The notes beneath the pieces are model-generated. The model saw only the letters and a list, made by a program, of their open reading frames with translations, was not told the DNA's origin and did no database searches. Position numbers and translations under genes: made by a program. A DNA stretch of 31,476 nucleotides from RGIG5472 sp051867615 (GTDB lineage Bacteria > Bacillota > Clostridia > Oscillospirales > Oscillospiraceae). The stretch spans positions 1-31,476 of the forward strand of contig JBJDYU010000059.1 in assembly GCA_051867615.1 (NCBI GenBank). The letters are read 5' to 3'. Positions 17,353 through 28,329 of this stretch are shown piece by piece (position 1 is the stretch's first letter; each line of letters starts with the position of its first letter).

Positions 17353-18045
17353 ATGATCTTACTGGGAACCATCGTCAACGCCGCCGCCGTACTGGTGGGG
17401 GCCGCGCTGGGTATGCTGCTGGGCAAGGCCGTCCCCCAACGCCTGGGCGACAGCATCATGAAGGGTCTGGGCCTCTGCACCATCTTCATCGCCATCGGCG
17501 GCCTGGACGACGGCGAGAACGCCCTCATCACCATCCTCTCCATAGTCCTGGGCGTTATCATCGGCGAGGCGCTGGATCTGGACGGCAGGCTCAACCGTCT
17601 GGGAGAGCGCCTGCAAAAGGCCATGGAGAAGCGCAGCGGCGGCAAGGGCGGCGTCAGCGTGACGGAGGGCTTCGTCACCGCCTCTCTTTTGTTCTGCGTG
17701 GGGGCCATGACCGTCATGGGCTCGCTGCAAAGCGGCCTGAACTGCGACCACAGCATCCTCTTTGCCAAGTCCACCATGGACTTCTGCTCCGCGCTGATCT
17801 TCGCCTCATCCCTGGGCGTGGGCGTGGCCTTCGCCAGCGTTTCCGTCTTCGCCGTGCAGGGCAGCATCACCCTTCTGGCCTCTTTCGTGGCGCCGTACCT
17901 CCAGTCCTCCATCGGGGAGATGAACTGCGTGGGCTCGTTGCTCCTGCTGGCGCTGGGACTGAACCTCATCGGCCTGACCAAATTCAAGGTCATGAACTAT
18001 GTCCCCGCCATCTTCCTGCCGATCCTGCTCTGCCTGTTCATGTGA
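17353..18045 (+). CDS. DUF554 family membrane protein
   Basis: A 230-residue polytopic membrane protein of the DUF554 (YdfK/YqgA-like) family; function not established. It starts MILLGTIVNAAAVLVGAALG, a typical first helix, followed by GLGLCTIFIAIGG (about 40-52). A charged loop spans about 80-105, and the conserved FCVGAMTVMGSLQSGL patch (about 115-130) comes before further helices to the C-terminus. The ATG at 17353 has AAGGAAG upstream. Longer in-frame readings are rich in Arg/Ala and not membrane-like. A terminator follows. Confidence 0.9.
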   Translation: MILLGTIVNAAAVLVGAALGMLLGKAVPQRLGDSIMKGLGLCTIFIAIGGLDDGENALITILSIVLGVIIGEALDLDGRLNRLGERLQKAMEKRSGGKGGVSVTEGFVTASLLFCVGAMTVMGSLQSGLNCDHSILFAKSTMDFCSALIFASSLGVGVAFASVSVFAVQGSITLLASFVAPYLQSSIGEMNCVGSLLLLALGLNLIGLTKFKVMNYVPAIFLPILLCLFM

Positions 18046-18119
18046 CGCTTGCCCGCGGGGCGGCCTATTTCCGATAGCAAGCCGTATTCTTCGACAGCGC
18101 TTATACAAAATGAAATCAA

Positions 18120-18158
18120 GGAGCGGCGTTTTCCAAAGGGAAAACGCCGCTCCTTTTT
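18120..18158 (+). terminator. Strong intrinsic terminator after the DUF554 gene
   Basis: 15-bp perfect stem GGAGCGGCGTTTTCC / GGAAAACGCCGCTCC, short loop, TTTTT. It sits between convergent genes; the minus side has only an interrupted T-rich stretch. Confidence 0.9.
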
Positions 18159-18170
18159 CTCATTATAGTT

Positions 18171-19538
18171 TTATTGCAGCGCCGCGTGCTGCCAGCGCGT
18201 CCCCCGATAGCGGAGGATGAAGCAGGCCGAGCGCGCCACCCAGTCCAGCATATGGGCGACATACACGCCGATGACGCCGAGACCCATAGGCACACTGAAC
18301 ACATAGCCCAGCAGCACCCGGCAGAGCCACATGGTGACCATGGTCACCAGCATGGTGAAGCGGGCGTCTCCCGCGCTGCGCAGGGTGTTGGCCAGAGGGA
18401 AGGCGGTGGGATAGATCAGGATGGAGCCCATACCGTGGATGGTCATGACCATGGCCGCGAGATAGGCCGCCTCGCCCTCCGCGTGGTAGGCCCACAGCAC
18501 CAGGGGCGTGGCCAGGATCAGCACGATGTTGATAACGCCCTGGGCGATGAAGCACCATTTCAGCAGCACGCGGGTGTATTTCCGCGCGGCGGCATAGTCT
18601 CCCGCGCCCACGCAGCGGCTCGCCACCGTGGTCAGGCCCAGGCCGATGGCGGCGGAGGCGAAGATATGGAAATTGCCGATGGTGTTGCCGATGGCGTTTG
18701 CCATGATGGAGGCGGTGCCGAAGGTGGAGATCAGGCTCGTCAGAATCAGACGGCCGAAATGGAACATACCGTTTTCAAGCCCGCTGGGGACGGCAATGGA
18801 GAGGATATTGCGCACCATGGGCCAGTTGAAGCGGTAATGGGGCAGCCCGCGCAGATGCAGCGGCAGATCTTTGTCCCGAAACAGGTTCAAAATCATCACC
18901 GCCGCCAGCGCCCGGGAGACGAGGGTGGGAATGGCCGCGCCCAGCACGCCCATATGCAGGCCGAAGATCAGCAGGGCGTTGCCGCCTAAGTTTACGGCGT
19001 TCATCAAAAGGGAGACGCGGAAGGTCACGTCCGACCGCTGCATGGTCCGCATCAGCGCCGCGCCGGCGTTGTACAGAGCCAGAAACGGGATGGAGGCCAT
19101 GACCACGGAATAGTACTGGTCCGTCGCCAGCATCACGTCCGCCTCGATCTTGCCGAACACCCGGTGCAGCACGAAGCTCTTGCCGAGATACATGAGCGCC
19201 ATGATGGCCAGGGCAAAGGCCCCCAGCAGCACCACCAGCTGCTCCGCCGCGCAGCGCGCCTTGGCTTCGTCCCGGCGGCCCAGATACTGTCCCGCCGCCA
19301 CCGCGCCGCCCGCCGCGAAGGCGGAGAATATGAAGATCATCAGATTGCTCACCGAGTCCACCAAAGACACGGCGGAGACCGCCGCGTTGCTCACCCCTGC
19401 CACCATGATGGAGTCCGCAAGGCCCACCGCAATGGCCAGCAGCTGCTCCGCCACCAGAGGGATCACCAGCCGGCGCAGCTCCTCCGGTGAAAAGGAGATC
19501 CCTCCCGCGAGCTTTTCCGGCTGTTCTGTCTGTATCAT
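18171..19538 (-). CDS. MATE family efflux transporter
   Basis: A 455-residue transporter of the MATE/NorM superfamily, expected to export drugs or metabolites using an ion gradient. About twelve hydrophobic helices are present in two halves. Family-like patches include PLVAEQLLAIAVGLADSIM near the N-terminus, AAGGAVAAGQYLGRRDEAKA (about 75-94), PSGLENGMFHFGRL (about 256-269) in the second half and VASRCVGAGDYAAARKYTR, the matching loop motif. The gene lies 21 nt after the AraC-type regulator on the same strand, so it is probably co-transcribed with it and controlled by it. The substrate cannot be read from sequence. Confidence 0.93.
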   Translation of the reverse strand: MIQTEQPEKLAGGISFSPEELRRLVIPLVAEQLLAIAVGLADSIMVAGVSNAAVSAVSLVDSVSNLMIFIFSAFAAGGAVAAGQYLGRRDEAKARCAAEQLVVLLGAFALAIMALMYLGKSFVLHRVFGKIEADVMLATDQYYSVVMASIPFLALYNAGAALMRTMQRSDVTFRVSLLMNAVNLGGNALLIFGLHMGVLGAAIPTLVSRALAAVMILNLFRDKDLPLHLRGLPHYRFNWPMVRNILSIAVPSGLENGMFHFGRLILTSLISTFGTASIMANAIGNTIGNFHIFASAAIGLGLTTVASRCVGAGDYAAARKYTRVLLKWCFIAQGVINIVLILATPLVLWAYHAEGEAAYLAAMVMTIHGMGSILIYPTAFPLANTLRSAGDARFTMLVTMVTMWLCRVLLGYVFSVPMGLGVIGVYVAHMLDWVARSACFILRYRGTRWQHAALQ

Positions 19539-19559
19539 CCGCGCATACGCCTTCTCTCT

Positions 19560-20414
19560 TTATCCCTGCCCGAGAAATTCCCGGGGACTCATATGATAGG
19601 TGTTCTGAAAGGCCCGGAGGAACGTGGAATACTCCCGGAAGCCCGCCTGTTCCGCCGCCTTCAGCACGCCCGTGCCCTGCCGCAGCAGCTCGCCCGCGTA
19701 CTGGATGCGTTTTTGGTTCACATACTGGTGCAGCGTATAGCCGCTGACCTCCTTGAAGCGGTGCATCAGATAGTAGCGGCTGAGGAAAAAGCGCTTTGCC
19801 ACGCCCTCCACCGACAAATCCTCCGCCGGATTCGCCTCCACAAAGCGCATGATCTCCTCGATCTTGGGGTCATAGCGGTAGGTCTCTGTCAGCTCCGCCG
19901 TTTTGTCCTCGCGGAGGTCCCGGTTCAGGTGGATCATCAACTGGAGGAAATAGGTATCCGCCAGCAGCTCGTGGCCGAAGCCCTCCTCCGTGAGAGCCTC
20001 CTCCATGCCCTGAAAAATGGCCAGATATTTCTGCCGCAGCTCCACGCTGCCCCGCAGCAGGTGGAAGTTCCGCCGGTGGGTCAGGGCAAAGCAATCGGAG
20101 AGGGACTCCTCTCCGTTTTTCCGCCGCTCCAGATACTCCGGCCCCAGCCACAGCACCATGCGCTCATAGGGCTCGGAGGGGTCGATGACGGGCATATGGA
20201 TCATGTTGTGCTGCACGAGCAAAATATCCCCGGGCTTTAGGAAATAGCTCTTGCCCTCCACCACATAGGTGACCTTGCCGGAGAGCAGCAGGATGACCTT
20301 GTCGAACTCGTGGTAATGATAGTCCAGCTTCTGGGCGCGGCTGTCCCGAAGATGGAACAGGCGGAAATCCTCCTTGAGATAGCCCCGCTTGCCCACTTCG
20401 CTGCGGTCCAGCAT
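19560..20414 (-). CDS. AraC family transcriptional regulator with cupin sensor domain
   Basis: A 284-residue regulator. The N-terminal half (about 15-110) is a cupin-like ligand-binding domain (HYHEFDKVILLLSGKVTYVVEG, then PGDILLVQHNMIHMP). The C-terminal 100 residues are the double helix-turn-helix DNA-binding domain (SVEGVAKRFFLSRYYLMHRFKE, then GVLKAAEQAGFREYSTFLRAFQ and MSPREF). The ATG at 20414 has AGGGGG about 7 nt upstream; longer frames cross the promoter at 20451-20479. Because the next gene is a MATE exporter, a ligand-induced efflux switch is likely, but this is inferred from position. Confidence 0.92.
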   Translation of the reverse strand: MLDRSEVGKRGYLKEDFRLFHLRDSRAQKLDYHYHEFDKVILLLSGKVTYVVEGKSYFLKPGDILLVQHNMIHMPVIDPSEPYERMVLWLGPEYLERRKNGEESLSDCFALTHRRNFHLLRGSVELRQKYLAIFQGMEEALTEEGFGHELLADTYFLQLMIHLNRDLREDKTAELTETYRYDPKIEEIMRFVEANPAEDLSVEGVAKRFFLSRYYLMHRFKEVSGYTLHQYVNQKRIQYAGELLRQGTGVLKAAEQAGFREYSTFLRAFQNTYHMSPREFLGQG

Positions 20415-20450
20415 ACGGTCGCCCCCTTTCCTCACGGCTCTGTCTTTCGT

Positions 20451-20479
20451 ATCGTACCGCATATTTTGCAGGAACGCAA
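20451..20479 (-). promoter_or_regulatory. Sigma-A type promoter for the araC-type/MATE pair
   Basis: Minus strand TTGCGT (20474-20479), 17 bp, TACGAT (20451-20456), about 36 nt before the start codon. Confidence 0.6.
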
Positions 20480-20617
20480 GGGCACTTTCTCCTATTTTAC
20501 CGCAAAAAATCCGCTTTCTTTTGGCGCCGCGGCCTGCCGCCGGGCGCAAAAAGGAGCCGCCCGCAGCCGCACCGGGCCCAAGACAGCCCCACCCGGCCTA
20601 ACACAGCCTCTTCCCTT

Positions 20618-20646
20618 TTGCAAAAAAGCTGGTATAATTATAGTAT
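20618..20646 (+). promoter_or_regulatory. Probable promoter region of thyA
   Basis: A perfect TATAAT lies at 20633-20638 but without a good -35 at 17 bp. TTGCAA (20618-20623) is 17 bp from TAGTAT (20641-20646). A start site in this AT-rich patch is likely; the exact boxes are uncertain. Confidence 0.45.
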
Positions 20647-20676
20647 TATTCATCCCTGCCACAGGAGGAACGCGCC

Positions 20677-21507
20677 ATGAGCTATGCGGATCAGGTATTC
20701 ATCGCCAACTGCCGGGACATTCTGGAAAACGGCGTCTGGGACACGGACCTGCCCGTCCGTCCCCACTGGGAGGACGGCTCTCCCGCCCACACGGTGAAGA
20801 AATTCGGTCTTGTGAACCGCTACGACCTGCAAAAGGAATTTCCCCTTCTGACCCTGCGGCGTACCTACTGGAAAAGCGCCGTGGACGAGCTGCTCTGGAT
20901 CTGGCAGAAAAAGTCCAACAACGTCCGCGAGCTCTCCACCCACATCTGGGACGCCTGGGCGGACGAGACCGGCTCCATCGGCAAGGCTTACGGCTATCAA
21001 CTGCGGCAGAAGCACCAATACCCCGAGGGGGAGTTCGACCAGGTGGACCGGGTGCTGTACGACTTAAAGCACAATCCCGCCTCCCGCCGCATCCTGACAA
21101 ACCTCTATAACTTTCAGGACCTGCACGAAATGGGCCTGTACCCCTGCGCCTACTCCATGACCTTCAACGTCAGCGGCGGCACACTGAACGCCATTTTGAA
21201 CCAGCGCTCTCAGGATATGCTGGCCGCCAACAACTGGAACGTGGTGCAGTACGCGGTGCTGGTGCATATGCTGGCCCAGGTCTCCGGCCTCCGGGCGGGC
21301 GAGCTGGTGCACGTCATCGCGGACGCCCACATCTATGACCGCCATGTGCCCATCATCGAGAAGATGCTGCAGCAGACGCCCCGGCCCGCCCCCGCTTTCG
21401 CTCTGGACCCCGGGGTGAAGGATTTCTACGACTTCCGGGTGGAGAGCTGCTCCGTCACCGGCTACGAATACAGCCCCTTTGAGGATAAAATTCCCGTTGC
21501 CATCTGA
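20677..21507 (+). CDS. thyA: Thymidylate synthase ThyA
   Basis: Makes dTMP from dUMP using methylene-tetrahydrofolate, producing dihydrofolate. The 276 residues include the catalytic C157 in LYPCAYSM, the phosphate-binding QRSQD (176-180), the downstream NNW patch and the DAHIYDRHV motif. AGGAGG lies 8 nt before the ATG. It is followed after 38 nt by folA, which recycles the dihydrofolate, a classic pairing. Confidence 0.97.
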   Translation: MSYADQVFIANCRDILENGVWDTDLPVRPHWEDGSPAHTVKKFGLVNRYDLQKEFPLLTLRRTYWKSAVDELLWIWQKKSNNVRELSTHIWDAWADETGSIGKAYGYQLRQKHQYPEGEFDQVDRVLYDLKHNPASRRILTNLYNFQDLHEMGLYPCAYSMTFNVSGGTLNAILNQRSQDMLAANNWNVVQYAVLVHMLAQVSGLRAGELVHVIADAHIYDRHVPIIEKMLQQTPRPAPAFALDPGVKDFYDFRVESCSVTGYEYSPFEDKIPVAI

Positions 21508-21545
21508 GCCGGATATTAAATTATGTCAACCAAGGAGGACGCCAT

Positions 21546-22028
21546 ATGATCGCCATTGTCGCCGCTGCGGAAAACTGGGCCATCGGGAAAGAGGGACAGC
21601 TCCTTTTCTCCCTGCCCTCGGATATGCGCCGCTTCCGCACCCTCACCTCCTACATGACCGTGGTCATGGGCCGCAAGACACTGGACTCCCTGCCGGGAGG
21701 CAAGCCCCTGCCCCGCCGCCGCAACATCGTCCTCACCTCCCGCAGTGCTCCCATCGAGGGGGCAGAGACCGTGGGGAGCGTGGAGGAGCTGCTGCGCCTG
21801 GTGGCGGAGGAGCCGCCGGAGGAGGTCTACGTCATAGGCGGCGGGCAGGTCTACGCCCAGCTGCTGCCCTACTGCGACAAGGTGCTGCTGACCCGGGTCT
21901 ACGCCTCTCCCGAGGCGGACGCTTTCTTCCCCGATCTCGACGCCGACCCCGCCTGGCGGGTGGCGGGCCAGTCGGAGATGCTGGAGGAGAACGGCATTAA
22001 GTTCCAATTTATTGACTATATTCGGTAA
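21546..22028 (+). CDS. folA: Dihydrofolate reductase
   Basis: Reduces dihydrofolate to tetrahydrofolate with NADPH; the target of trimethoprim. The 160 residues have the expected NWAIGKEGQLLFSLPSDMRRF start with the substrate-binding acid D26, VVMGRKTLDSLP (38-49), the IVLTSR strand and YVIGGGQVYAQLLP (about 94-107). GGAGG lies 6-7 nt before the ATG. It is transcribed with thyA upstream and probably with recG downstream (32-nt gap). Confidence 0.97.
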   Translation: MIAIVAAAENWAIGKEGQLLFSLPSDMRRFRTLTSYMTVVMGRKTLDSLPGGKPLPRRRNIVLTSRSAPIEGAETVGSVEELLRLVAEEPPEEVYVIGGGQVYAQLLPYCDKVLLTRVYASPEADAFFPDLDADPAWRVAGQSEMLEENGIKFQFIDYIR

Positions 22029-22060
22029 TATACTGTCCTTTTTTAGAGAGGAGGGATACG

Positions 22061-24109
22061 ATGCTCCAGCTGGATACGGATGTCCGCCAGCTCCAGGGCG
22101 TGGGCGAGGCCCGGGCCAGGAGCCTGCAAAAGCTGGGCATCGTGACCCTGCGGGACCTGCTGGGCTACTTTCCCCGGGCCTATGAGGACCGGCAGGCGGT
22201 CCCCTCCATCTCCGCTCTGGTACCGGGGGAGTGCGCCGCCGTCACCGCCATGGTGGCCTCCACGCCCACCCTCAGCCGCGTCCGTAAGGGACTGACGCTG
22301 GTGAAGCTCCGGGCGGTGGACGCCACCGGCTCACTGGACGTCACGTTTTTCAACAAGCCCTATGCCAAGGAGCAGTTCCGCCGGGGCGAGCCCTACACCT
22401 TTTACGGCCGGGTGGAGGGGAACCTCCTGCGCCGGCAGATGACCAATCCCGTGGCGGAAAAGGAGGGCGCGGCCCAGCTCACCGGCGGCGTCGTGCCGGT
22501 CTATCCCCTGACCGCCGGGATCACGCAGGGCTTTCTGCTGCGCATCATGCGGCAGGCTTTGCGTTCCTGTATCGGGGAGCTGCCGGAGGAGCTGCCGGAG
22601 GAAGTCCGGCGGCAGCACAATCTATGTTATGTCAACTATGCCTATGAGAACATCCACTTCCCTTCTTCGCCCGAGGCGCTGGACATCGCCCGGCGGCGGC
22701 TGGTGTTTGAGGAGCTGTTTTTCCTGACGGCGGGACTGCGGCTCTGGCGCTCGGAGCGCCTGCGGCTCACCGTCCCGCCCTGTAAGTCGGTGGACATGGC
22801 CCCCTTTTACGCCTCGCTGCCTTTCACTCTGACGGGCGCGCAGCGGCGGGCCATTGAGGACGGCCTGCGGGATATGCGCAGCGGCACGCCCATGAGCCGC
22901 CTCTGTCAGGGCGACGTGGGCAGCGGCAAGACCATGGTGGCGGCGGCCCTCAGCTATTTCGCGGCGAAAAACGGCCTGCAGACCGCTTTCATGGCGCCCA
23001 CGGAGGTGCTGGCGGCACAGCATTATGCGGGTCTCCGGCCCCTGATGGAGCGGCTGGGCCTGCGCTGCGGCCTGCTCACCGGCTCTACCTCCGCGAAGGA
23101 GCGGCGGGAGCTGTTACAGCGGCTCGCCGCCGGCGAGATCGACCTGCTCCTCGGCACCCACGCTCTCATCAGCGAGGACGTAACATACGCGCATCTCGGT
23201 CTGGTGGTGACGGACGAACAGCACCGCTTCGGCGTGCGCCAGCGGGCGGCTCTCGCAGAGAAGGGACAGCACCCCCATATGCTGGTCATGTCCGCCACGC
23301 CCATCCCCCGGACGCTGGCCCTCATCCTCTACGGCGATCTGGACGTTTCCCTCATCGACGAGCTGCCCCCCGGGCGGCAGAAGATAGACACCTTCTACCT
23401 CCCCACCAGCTATCGGCCCCGCATCTACGCCTTTCTCCGCAAGCAGGCGGCGGAGGGCCGGCAGGCCTATGTGGTCTGCTCCATGGTGGAGGAGAGCGGC
23501 GAGGCGGATGACGAGCGCAAGGCCGCCACGGCCTATGCTGAAACGCTGCAGCAGGAGGTGTTCCCGGAGCTGCGGGTGGGCTGCGTCCACGGGCGGATGA
23601 AGCCCAGGGAGAAGGCCGCCGCCATGGCCGCCTTTACCGCCGGCGAGACGGATATTCTGGTCTCCACCACGGTGATCGAGGTGGGCGTGGACGTGCCTAA
23701 CGCCACGGTGATGCTGGTGGAAAACGCGGAGCGCTTTGGCCTCAGCCAGCTCCACCAGCTGCGTGGCCGGGTGGGCCGCGGCAAGCACAAGTCCTACTGC
23801 ATCCTGCTTTCGGACAACGACAGCCCGGAGACGCGGGAGCGGCTGAAGGTCATGACGGAGACAGGCGACGGCTTCAAAATCGCGGAGGCGGACCTGCGCC
23901 TGCGGGGCCCCGGCGACTTCTTCGGCCAGCGGCAGCACGGTCTCCCAGCCATGCGGGCGGCGGATCTCTCCTGCGATATGCCGCTGCTGCAGGAGGCCCA
24001 GGCCGCGGCGGAGGAGCTACTGCGGCAGGATCCCGGTCTCACGAGGCATCCCGAAATACGACAAAAGGTGCGGCGGCTTTTTGAAAGCAGCGCCGACACA
24101 TTGAATTGA
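22061..24109 (+). CDS. recG: ATP-dependent DNA helicase RecG
   Basis: Remodels stalled replication forks and branched DNA. At 682 residues it has normal length. The N-terminal wedge/OB domain (about 1-170) opens with LQGVGEARARSLQKLGI. The helicase core has Walker A GDVGSGKT near 284-291, the DEQH box near 385, motif III SATPIPRT, and motif VI QLHQLRGRVGRG near 562-573. The TRG patch follows in the C-terminal part (GPGDFFGQRQHGLP). GGAGGG precedes the ATG. It lies in the thyA-folA-recG-galM run. Confidence 0.97.
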   Translation: MLQLDTDVRQLQGVGEARARSLQKLGIVTLRDLLGYFPRAYEDRQAVPSISALVPGECAAVTAMVASTPTLSRVRKGLTLVKLRAVDATGSLDVTFFNKPYAKEQFRRGEPYTFYGRVEGNLLRRQMTNPVAEKEGAAQLTGGVVPVYPLTAGITQGFLLRIMRQALRSCIGELPEELPEEVRRQHNLCYVNYAYENIHFPSSPEALDIARRRLVFEELFFLTAGLRLWRSERLRLTVPPCKSVDMAPFYASLPFTLTGAQRRAIEDGLRDMRSGTPMSRLCQGDVGSGKTMVAAALSYFAAKNGLQTAFMAPTEVLAAQHYAGLRPLMERLGLRCGLLTGSTSAKERRELLQRLAAGEIDLLLGTHALISEDVTYAHLGLVVTDEQHRFGVRQRAALAEKGQHPHMLVMSATPIPRTLALILYGDLDVSLIDELPPGRQKIDTFYLPTSYRPRIYAFLRKQAAEGRQAYVVCSMVEESGEADDERKAATAYAETLQQEVFPELRVGCVHGRMKPREKAAAMAAFTAGETDILVSTTVIEVGVDVPNATVMLVENAERFGLSQLHQLRGRVGRGKHKSYCILLSDNDSPETRERLKVMTETGDGFKIAEADLRLRGPGDFFGQRQHGLPAMRAADLSCDMPLLQEAQAAAEELLRQDPGLTRHPEIRQKVRRLFESSADTLN

Positions 24110-24171
24110 TAGAATTTATTCCGGCCTGGGGCCGGAGGGAGACGGCAGACCGCCTCCCGGGAGGGACAGGT

Positions 24172-25203
24172 ATGAAAATCACATCCAAATGGTTCGGCGT
24201 CACCCGCGATGGGCAGGCCGTCACGGAATATACGCTGCACAGCCGCCACATGAGCGTCTCCATTCTGGACTACGGCGCGGTCATCCGGAAGATTCTGGTG
24301 CCCGACCGGCAGGGCCGCATGGTGGACGTGGTGCTGGGGTACGACGATCTGGCCTCCTACGAGGACAACAGCTCCCATTTCGGTGCCCTCATCGGCCGCT
24401 TCGCGGGGCGCATCCGGGAATCCCGCTTTACGCTGGACGGACGGCTGTGCGAGCTGCCCCCCAACCGTGGGCGGCACCACCTCCACGGCCCCTTCTCCCA
24501 TATGCTGTACCAGTCCGCCGTCTCCGGCGGCGCGCTGGTGCTGCGGGGCTTCAGCCCCGCCGGGCAGGAGGGCTTTCCCGGCGACCTCCACTTTTCCGTC
24601 ACCTACACCCTCAGCGACGACGGCGTGCTGGGCATCGTGTACGACGCGGAGAGCAGCGCCGACACGGTGGTGAACCTGACCAACCACTCCTATTTCAATT
24701 TAAGCGGCCACGACAGCGGCACCGTTTTGCGCCAGCAGCTGCAGCTCAGCGCCTCCCGCTTTCTCGAAAACGACGACGAGCTTTGCCCTACCGGCGATAT
24801 CCTCTCCGTGGCCCGCACTCCCCTTGACTTCCGCCGTCTGGCCCCTATCGGGCAGGGCTTTCCCGTGCGGGGAGAGCAGATGGAGTTCGCGGACGGCTAT
24901 GACCACTGTTTTTTGCTGGACGAGGGAGCGGACATCGCCGCCATCGCCCATTCGCCGGAGACGGGCATCACCCTGGAGCTGGTCACCACCCAGCCCGCGC
25001 TGGTGTTCTATACCGGAAACTTTCTCTCCGACCATCCCATTCCCGGGAAAGGCGGCTGCCTGTACAGCTCTCAGAGCGGCTTTTGTCTCGAGACCCAGCA
25101 CTGTCCCGACAGCCCTAACCTGCCGCAGCTCCCCTCCACGGTGCTGCGCCGCGGTGAGCATTACCACGAGGCGACGCTCCTCAAATTCCTGACGCTGAAA
25201 TAA
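24172..25203 (+). CDS. galM: Aldose 1-epimerase (galactose mutarotase)
   Basis: Interconverts alpha and beta anomers of sugars such as galactose. The 343 residues include GRFAGRIRESRFTLDG (about 79-94), the substrate-binding HHLHGP, the catalytic-acid histidine region TNHSYFNLSG (about 170-179), DHCFLL, and the general-base glutamate near E307 in LETQHCPDSPN. I chose the ATG at 24172 because GGGAGG precedes it by about 7 nt. It is 62 nt after recG. Its stop is directly followed by the palindromic element. Confidence 0.93.
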   Translation: MKITSKWFGVTRDGQAVTEYTLHSRHMSVSILDYGAVIRKILVPDRQGRMVDVVLGYDDLASYEDNSSHFGALIGRFAGRIRESRFTLDGRLCELPPNRGRHHLHGPFSHMLYQSAVSGGALVLRGFSPAGQEGFPGDLHFSVTYTLSDDGVLGIVYDAESSADTVVNLTNHSYFNLSGHDSGTVLRQQLQLSASRFLENDDELCPTGDILSVARTPLDFRRLAPIGQGFPVRGEQMEFADGYDHCFLLDEGADIAAIAHSPETGITLELVTTQPALVFYTGNFLSDHPIPGKGGCLYSSQSGFCLETQHCPDSPNLPQLPSTVLRRGEHYHEATLLKFLTLK

Positions 25204-25207
25204 GAAA

Positions 25208-25459
25208 GAGCGAAGGCTTCGCCTTCGCTCGAGCGTGTCAAAAAAGTGGCTTTGCCACTTTTTTGAGAAAGCTGCGGCCCGCTGCAGCGCACGCATTGTC
25301 CACTGCAGCGGACAATGCGCACGTTTGCGGGCCGAGAAGTGTTTTTTGCCACGTACACGCCGCGGCAAAAACAGATTTTGATCTTTTTCGCGTCTGCGGA
25401 CGCGAACTCTACGAGGTTTTTCAACAAGCTGGAGCGAAGGCTTCGCCTTCGCTCTTTTT
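25208..25459. repeat. Palindrome-dense intergenic element with hairpin ends
   Basis: Six hairpins in about 250 bp: GAGCGAAGGC / GCCTTCGCTC (25208-25230); AAAAAAGTGGC / GCCACTTTTTT (25240-25264); CGCATTGTCC / GGACAATGCG (25292-25319) nested in GGCCCGC / GCGGGCC (25276-25282 and 25327-25333); TGTTTTTTGCC / GGCAAAAACA (25340-25373); TTCGCGTC / GACGCGAA (25387-25406); and a second exact copy of the first arms (25432-25454), then TTTTT. Just inside each terminal hairpin, reading inward, comes a related motif: AGCGTGTCAAAAAA on the plus strand (left) and AGCTTGTTGAAAAACC on the minus strand (right). The unit therefore has inverted-repeat ends. It lies between convergent galM and clpB and likely ends transcription from both. 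Confidence 0.85.
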
Positions 25460-25465
25460 CTGCAT

Positions 25466-28060
<2,595 letters not shown>

Positions 28061-28084
28061 GCGGTACACCTCCTATAACGCGTT

Positions 28085-28111
28085 TTAGCACTCTCATAGC
28101 CAGAGTGCTAA
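28085..28111. promoter_or_regulatory. CIRCE operator (HrcA binding site)
   Basis: TTAGCACTC (28085-28093), 9-bp spacer, GAGTGCTAA (28103-28111): an exact match to the CIRCE consensus. It lies between the promoter and the ribosome site of clpB. Confidence 0.97.
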
Positions 28112-28126
28112 TTCTCTTTTGGCCCT

Positions 28127-28155
28127 ATCATAGTCCTCTCCCCGCGCCTTGTCAA
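28127..28155 (-). promoter_or_regulatory. Sigma-A promoter of clpB
   Basis: Minus strand: perfect TTGACA (28150-28155), 17 bp, TATGAT (28127-28132). The expected start of transcription is about 8-10 nt before the CIRCE. Confidence 0.88.
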
Positions 28156-28215
28156 CCGGCGGAGCGCGATTTTACAAATTGTTCATCTGCCCCGGCCAAG
28201 TTTCGCCGCCCGCGC

Positions 28216-28244
28216 TTGTCAAAGCGAAAAGAGATGGATATAAT
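28216..28244 (+). promoter_or_regulatory. Sigma-A promoter of the DUF2156-GNAT gene
   Basis: TTGTCA (28216-28221), 17 bp, perfect TATAAT (28239-28244), leaving a leader of about 80 nt before the GTG start. Confidence 0.8.
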
Positions 28245-28329
28245 AGGCTTCGGAAAAAATCAGGTCCCGCCGAAAGCGCCGTCCCTCCGGGGCCGGGCGG
28301 CGGGCCGCTTTAAGAAAAGGAAGATATCT

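Noticed and set aside
25161..25427. 88-codon minus-strand frame inside the palindromic element
   Set aside because: It only reads through the hairpins and the galM end; no ribosome site and no recognisable protein. It could matter if copies of the element keep the frame open, but that cannot be judged here.
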